Below, piece after piece: positions 58,543 through 64,000 of a stretch of DNA of 64,000 nt. Each line of letters begins with the position of its first letter. Positions within the stretch are counted from its first letter, which is position 1. The notes beneath the pieces were generated by a model. The model searched no databases, had not been told where the DNA came from, and saw only the letters and a list, made by a program, of their open reading frames with translations. The DNA is taken from contig BDSL01000010.1 of NCBI GenBank assembly GCA_003116995.1, positions 372,001 through 436,000 of the forward strand. Direction: 5' to 3'. The position numbers and the translations under genes were made by a program. The DNA comes from Yamagishiella unicocca. Taxonomy: Eukaryota > Chlorophyta > Chlorophyceae > Chlamydomonadales > Volvocaceae.

Positions 58543-59611
58543 CTGCCGCGGGGGGTGCAGAGGGGGAGTGTTGTTTGACCGGCGGGGCTCCGCCCGTGCA
58601 GGTGGTGCATGGAGACCGTAATGTGGTAACGATGACGGCCACAAAGCTACGGCGAGCCCGGCCATAATGCCCTACGGCTCCTGGATTCGGGGTGCGCCCC
58701 ACGGCCCTAGGGTGTTGCGAGATATCAATGCGTCATACATGCGCCGCGTCCCCGGCTCTTGCGGTCTGCCAGCTTGTCGCCTCACAGTCCCTGTCCACAG
58801 TCCCCGCGCCGTAACCCATTTGCAGAAGCTGCTCATGGCCGCGGGTTTGCTTGCGTAGCGTCGCGGGGATTCAGTAACAGCTAGCATTGCGTAACGTGAT
58901 GGGAACATGGCTGCCAAAGGTCCAAGGAGCCTCCCCACGCGCACCCGACTCACCCCTCCGCGTTGACCACTTGGCCATTAGGAAAGGATCTTATTAGCTC
59001 ATCTGTATAGTCTCTTCGCCTAATAGCGGAAGAGTCACAGCATTCAGGCGTCTGGCGCACTTACATACGACAGCAGATGCGCGCAGCTGCGGAGCCTGGC
59101 GCAGTCACCTGGGCAAAGGCTCTTGCTGGATAGCTTGCATGAATAAATCGCGGCCTCAAAGCAGCAAGCTAGCCGTCGTCGACCCTTCCGCCTCCGTCCA
59201 ATGCCTCCGTTACCAGACCTGTCCTTTATTAAAAACTGACGGGAGACCAATCCTATTTTTTGCCAGCTTATGCAAGGCGAATCGGAGAGAAAAAGGTATT
59301 AACGCAGAAGAAATTAACTTCTAGGTCTTTGAAGGTAACAACTGCAAGGGATTACACAACCATGTTACAGCATGAATTTACACATACAGCAAGTATCGTT
59401 ATTCATGGATGGTTTCATACATCTGTGAACGGCTGTACCCACTAGCAGGCGGATCCTCCTTTCAAACGATCCCGACAGCCTACGTGTTGTGCTGTGCCTT
59501 TGCCCCTTAGCGGGTAACAGCGTTCATAAAATAATCTTTATACATGATGACAGCCTAACTAATGAAGAAATTCTGCGTTTTAGCTGTTCCATAAACCTTG
59601 TACCGGTAGAC
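58543..59611. other. Divergent region between VPS37 and CAP-G
   Basis: This should contain the missing first exon(s) of VPS37 on the minus strand and both promoters. A minus-strand ATG at about 59140 followed by a donor-like cag/gtgact at about 59108 (MQAIQQEPLP) is one candidate, but the next junction could not be fixed. The stretch 59.2-59.6 kb is AT-richer. Confidence 0.4.
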
Positions 59612-62600
59612 ATGGCCGCGGCAATTGTGCTGAATTTCTTCGAGCGCCTGACGGATGGGTGGTTTTACGATGCGGCAGACCTGAAAAAATTGTGGACAGG
59701 TTTGCGCCAAGACCCTACTGCGGCCGGTGGACAGCTTGCGCGCTGCCTGCTACTCCATATCAGCGCGGTGGAGGTAGGATAGTAATAAATAGCAATATAA
59801 CAGGCCTTGTGACGCGGTGTCCAAACGCATCGATATGCCTGACGAGGACATACTCCCTGGTCGCCTGTCCTGGCCCCGTCTAGAAATATGAGGGCGACAA
59901 GGTCGTCCCATCATGCTTCCAAGCATGGGCAAGCCAAATGTCGTTGGACCCGGAGAGGAAGGCCTGGGCGGAGGACATCCTCGGCAACCTGCTGCAGACG
60001 CTCGCCGAATGGATACCCCACGGTGCTAAGCAGAGCCGTGTGCGGGTCCTGGAGCTCCTTGTCGCGATCCTTCGAGGCCTGCCACGTGAGGCCGAGCTGG
60101 ACAGCAGCGTCACGGAGGTCCTCATCCAGCACCTGCGCAGCCATCTGCCAGATAAGGACGACCGAGTCCGCGAGCTGGTGGTAGTGGCCCTCACCAAGCT
60201 CGCAGTCGTTGAGGTGCGGTGTGGCACAGCGTGTGTGGGTGGGTAGAACATAATGGATAAACCAGATGGATGGGTGGCCCATCGCTTCCGAAGTTACAGA
60301 CCCTACCCGCTGCACCCGCCTGGATCCCATCCTTGCATTATGACGAAGCTTCCATGCAACCGTCTCTCTATATGAAGCTCGCCATAGGCAGCTCGCTATA
60401 GGGAGCTCGCCATAGGCAGCTCTACTACAGGCAGCTCGGCATCTAGGTAAGCCCCGCCTTTGTTGCCGTTATGGGTGTGTTGTGCGCAGGAGGACGAGAA
60501 CGTGAGGGACAACGTCATCTTCGAGGAACTCATTGAAGCGCTGCACAGCGACATCAGCCAGGTGACCCGCACCTGGCGCTGGCTGTCCGCGACCACGCGC
60601 TCGTACTTCGCACTCACGGCACATCGAAGCCTCGCGACTGCATTGCAATCAAGTCAGCAGGCCGCCACCCTAAACTAACCAATATACATATGCATAGGAA
60701 CCATGCCCCTGAGGGAACTTGGGCCGCCGACACGCCCTTCTTCCTTCTTCCCGGGGTCTCTTTCGATGTGAGGCGATGCTCCCGATGGCTGTATCTTATG
60801 GTCTGGATCCCACCGTAAAACGGCGCCCCAAACACGCCCCTAACGCGCTCACCCACCACCACCAGAATGTCCGGACCGCGGTTGTGATGCGGCTGGGCCT
60901 GGACGACTCTACCCTAGACGACGTGCTGCGGCACTGCACGGACCGGGCCGCCAAGGTGGCGGCAGCGGTGTACGACAGGGTCGCGCAGAGCGTGGCCCTG
61001 GCGCAGCCGTCGAGCCAGGGCGGCGTTGTTGCCAGGTGGGCCTGGTATGCGCCGCCCGCCATTTTTGCGGCTGGATCAAGTGCTGCGCAGCAGGGTTTGT
61101 GTCTGCGGAGGCGTGAGGCACGAAGCTACCTGGTGGTGCGCCCGTGTGGATTTAGCCAATGGGCGGTTGTACCAGGCGCGGGGGACTGCTGGGTAGGTGA
61201 TTCGGGCCGCTCCGTGATGGAAACGCAGGGAGAAGCTTTAAATAGGCATTGTCTCGAAGAAATCTCAAAGGTATCCGCCCGCGGGACTCGCATTACGTGC
61301 TGCCGCTCGACCCAACACTCCTCCTCCATCCCTTCTCGCACCTCGCGGCCTGCCTGCAAATGCTGCCTCATGCCGGGCGTGGTCTGCTCCCCGTGATACA
61401 GCCAACAGCAGCGCCAGTCGCTCCTATGGTACGGATTGCACGAGCCACGCAAGGAGGTGCGCAAAGCGGCGCAGGGGCTGCTGGGCAAGTGGTTTGAGGA
61501 GGACGCAGCCGGCGACGTGGTGACGCTGATGGAGGCATTCGGGCCGCAAGCCAACGCGGGTGAGCGGGCACGTGGATCTTCGGCGTTGCTTGCTGCACGT
61601 GCCCAGATGACGTCGCTGAGGCCCTCCTCGGCAAACTGCTGGCTGTTTTTATGCTGACGTGTCCTGACGGCCGACTTGTGCTCTTCAGACGTCTGTCGCA
61701 TGATCCTGGAGCAGCTTGTGGCGCTCCAGAAGTGGGACCCACAGGTGAGGGGCCTGGACTGGGCATGGGGCGCTTATAGAACAGCGCCATGCTCGTACGT
61801 GCATTGCAGCAAAAGATACTTGGCAGGGATTCATGAGGGTTGCACAGCAAACAAAAAACGGGTTGCTATGGCGACTCAATTTGTCTGGGCGGGTCGGTCT
61901 CTGCACCCCAAATACCTGTCCACGCTCCACCCGTGGCATCTCCAACAGGCCTGGCTCCAGGCTGCCGCGGCGAGCAGCAGGAGCCCCAAGGCCCTGGTCC
62001 TTGCTGCGGAGCAGCAACACCAACAACAGGAGCAGGAACATCAACAACAGCAGCAGCAAAACCCCGTCGGTCTCGGCGGCAGTAGCTGCACCAGCAGCAG
62101 CAGCGCATCCTGGCTAGCTGGCCTCACTCCGGAGCTGGCCTTCGTGTGGGCGCACGCGTGTAGGAAGGTGGAGGAGCTGGCGGCGGGGAAGGGGCGAGCG
62201 GCCGCGGAGAAGGTGGCGGCGGTGATGGCGCAGGCGGAGGCCAGCGCGGGCGCGCAAGCAGAGGGGGTGAGTGGAGTGCGGGGCATTTCAGGACGCCAGG
62301 GCGGTCGTGGGAGTTCCAGGACGCCAGGGCGGTCGTGGGCATTTGAGGAGTGCAACGATTGGCCGGCAGCAGCCGATGCAAGGGGGACTGTTTCCAGGGC
62401 CGCTCGCAGGGGCTTATGGGAAAGGGTGCGACTGCGAAGCAAAATGCTGAATGGCATTAAGCGCAGATTGTGTTGGGGGACACGCCTCAGGCAGCCCTCA
62501 CCTGCCTTACGCCAAACAGTAGTCGCTGTGGGTCAACTGCCGGCTGCGGCGCAGGTGCTGGACGTTTTCCTACCCACGGCACAACAACTGGCAAAGCTGT

Positions 62601-64000
62601 GCCTGCTAGCGGCGGAAGCTGGTGAGCAGCGCGAAAAAGCGTTGAGCCCATGCGTCCATCGATCTGGTTGTTTGTGGCCCCTAACTCCCTGTGAACGTTC
62701 ATGATTGACAATCAAGCCGAAGCCTCCGCAAAGCCTTCCTGGTCAACCTAGCTCCAGATTGCGACCCACGGGTCATAACCTTGGTCCCCTGCTCGCCCCC
62801 TGGCATCAGGCCCACCGTTCCGCTATGCAACCGCTCAGCTTATGGACATAGCGACGCTGCCGTTCATGGTAGGTGCACGACATGGATGTCTTGCGCAGCA
62901 AAACACGGGGCGGGAGAGGGAGGCAGGAGCGGTAGCAGGCAAGAAATGCGGCGTACCATGCCTATTCACCCATTGATGCGGCTGTTATTCATCAGGCAAC
63001 TCCGCCACACATTTCGCCACCCAGTGTGTCGCTCCTCACGCGGTTCCATGCTGCCTGCTCCGCGCCCTCGCTGCAGAACTGGGTCGATGCGTGCAGCCGG
63101 GAAGCAGCTGAGGACACGGTGCGTTGCCTGATCACCCGGGTCGCCAGGTAAGGGGCAGAGAGAGGGGTTTGATAAGAGAATCCGCGAATCCACGGCGAGA
63201 GGGGTGATCACGTTTGGATGGCGGTCGGAGTGACAAGGCGGACTGCTTCAATATAATTATGGCGCCACGAGGAAGGCTGGATCGCAGTGTGGGCTGGGCT
63301 CGATGTCCTTCGCTCCACCTCTGTCACCCATGTACCGGTATTCCCACCGGAGCACCGTATCGGTTGGGTTCAGGGCGCCGAAGCGAGTGAAAACATCGAA
63401 ACGCTCACCTATCGCAGCTGGTGTCCAGCCACAATAACCAGGCCCCTGCACAACGGCATCCGCGCTCCATTCACACAAACCCCTGCTGCAGGTCCGACGA
63501 GCTGCACGCCTCCTCCACGTGCCCCGACGCTGCTACTGCTGCCGGCGCCGGCTGCGGCTACCTGGTGGCCGCGAGCTGCGGCGGCAGCGGCGCCTGGGAG
63601 GGTGCCGTCCTGCGCTTCGCCGCCGCAGTGTTTGGCGACGGGGCCGACCTGGTGGCCGGCGTGCTGCCCCTGGTGCTGCGGCTGGCGCAGGAGGTCGGAG
63701 TGGCCGGGGAGCGGCCGGAGGAAGGTGCGGGATGGGGCTGAGGCTGACGTGCGTGTGCCTCGCTTTTCAGGCAGGGCAACGGCATGTGGTCCTGCGCCTC
63801 CAACCCAATACTGAACTGTCCATTCCGACGTCCGACCCAGTCCAGTCCGTCTCGCCCTGATCACCGAGCACCTTACACGTCCACGCCAGCGCCCCGACAT
63901 CACGCCGACCGCCATGTGATGCTGACACCGCACCGCGTCGGGGCTTCCCCCGGACGCCGACAGCCGCGGAGGGCCCCATCCTGCAGGTGCTCACCTACCT
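59612..64000 (+). CDS. CAPG: Condensin complex subunit 3 / CAP-G (3' end beyond the window)
   Basis: HEAT-repeat subunit of condensin, which compacts mitotic chromosomes. Eleven exons join in phase: 59612-59773, 59884-60213, 60490-60561, 60866-61035, 61402-61559, 61689-61744, 61949-62266, 62555-62621, 62810-62868, 62996-63147 and 63492-63724. A twelfth probably starts at 63964 (EGPILQVLTYL) and runs off the edge. Blocks collinear with NCAPG: KYEGDKVVPSCFQAWASQMS, VRVLELLVAILRGLPREAEL, HLPDKDDRVRELVVVALTKL, NVRTAVVMRLGL, DVLRHCTDRAAKVAAAVYDR, LLWYGLHEPRKEVRKAAQGL, VVTLMEAFGPQANADVCRMI and GLTPELAFVWAHACRKVEEL. A Gln-rich insert (HQQQEQEHQQQQQQN) sits before the last of these. An alternative acceptor at 63771 would end the protein early at about 63814; CAP-G proteins are normally near 1000 aa, so this is less likely. 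Confidence 0.85.
63171..63195 (+). repeat. Short dispersed repeat, copy 2 (also at 50042-50066)
   Basis: ataagagaatccgcgaatc followed by cacgg, in a CAP-G intron; see the copy in the amylase intron. Confidence 0.6.

Noticed and set aside
63771..63814. Acceptor at 63770 giving a short final CAP-G exon with a stop
   Set aside because: It would end the protein far short of the family length. A later in-phase exon near 63964 reads on as plausible CAP-G sequence. Kept as an alternative only.

Overview
This window looks like nuclear DNA of a volvocine (chlamydomonad) green alga. The basis is high GC, short GC-rich exons joined by many GT-AG introns (often starting gtgagt or gtgcgg), frequent tandem repeats inside introns, a histone H4 gene ending in a short stem-loop, hydroxyproline-rich wall-type proteins, a ciliary dynein-regulatory gene and plastid-targeted proteins. 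The order was assigned from gene content only; the genus was not identified. Almost all genes are interrupted, so the models below were assembled by joining exons whose phases match. Nine of the eleven multi-exon models close in frame from ATG to stop; VPS37 lacks its 5' end and CAP-G runs off the window.

Layout. 0.9-4.2 kb (-): an RPC7-like RNA polymerase III subunit, divergent from 4.6-7.4 kb (+), a plastid-type CreA family protein. 8.0-8.3 kb (-): intronless histone H4 with its 3' hairpin. 9.6-14.5 kb (+): a membrane-anchored EndoG/NUC1-type nuclease. 15.2-18.5 kb (+): a secreted chimaera of a phospholipase-A2-signature Cys-rich domain and a long Pro-rich plus Thr-Pro-Glu repeat stalk, preceded by a degenerate duplicate of its own promoter and first-exon region. 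19.5-35 kb: a gene-poor, repeat-built region with two copies of a roughly 3-kb unit. Each copy encodes a small secreted EGF-domain protein with a Pro-rich tail (24.3-25.6 and 32.3-33.5 kb). A third, truncated copy of the upstream part, a minisatellite, palindromes and some orphan coding fragments also lie here.

35.7-42.9 kb (-): the complete ciliary gene DRC1, head to head across 293 bp with 43.2-45.5 kb (+), a ubiquitin-like-domain protein. 47.7-54.6 kb (+): a predicted plastid alpha-amylase with an N-terminal ACT domain. 56.6-58.5 kb (-): a VPS37-type ESCRT-I subunit with a UEV-like N-terminal region. 59.6 kb to the window end (+): condensin subunit CAP-G, cut by the window edge.

The genes are mostly unrelated housekeeping and ciliary functions. 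The most unusual content is the PLA2/HRGP chimaera, the EGF gene duplication landscape, the ACT-amylase fusion, and an approximately 75-bp repeat found five times, always inside introns. All function calls are from reading the translated exons; no database search was run.
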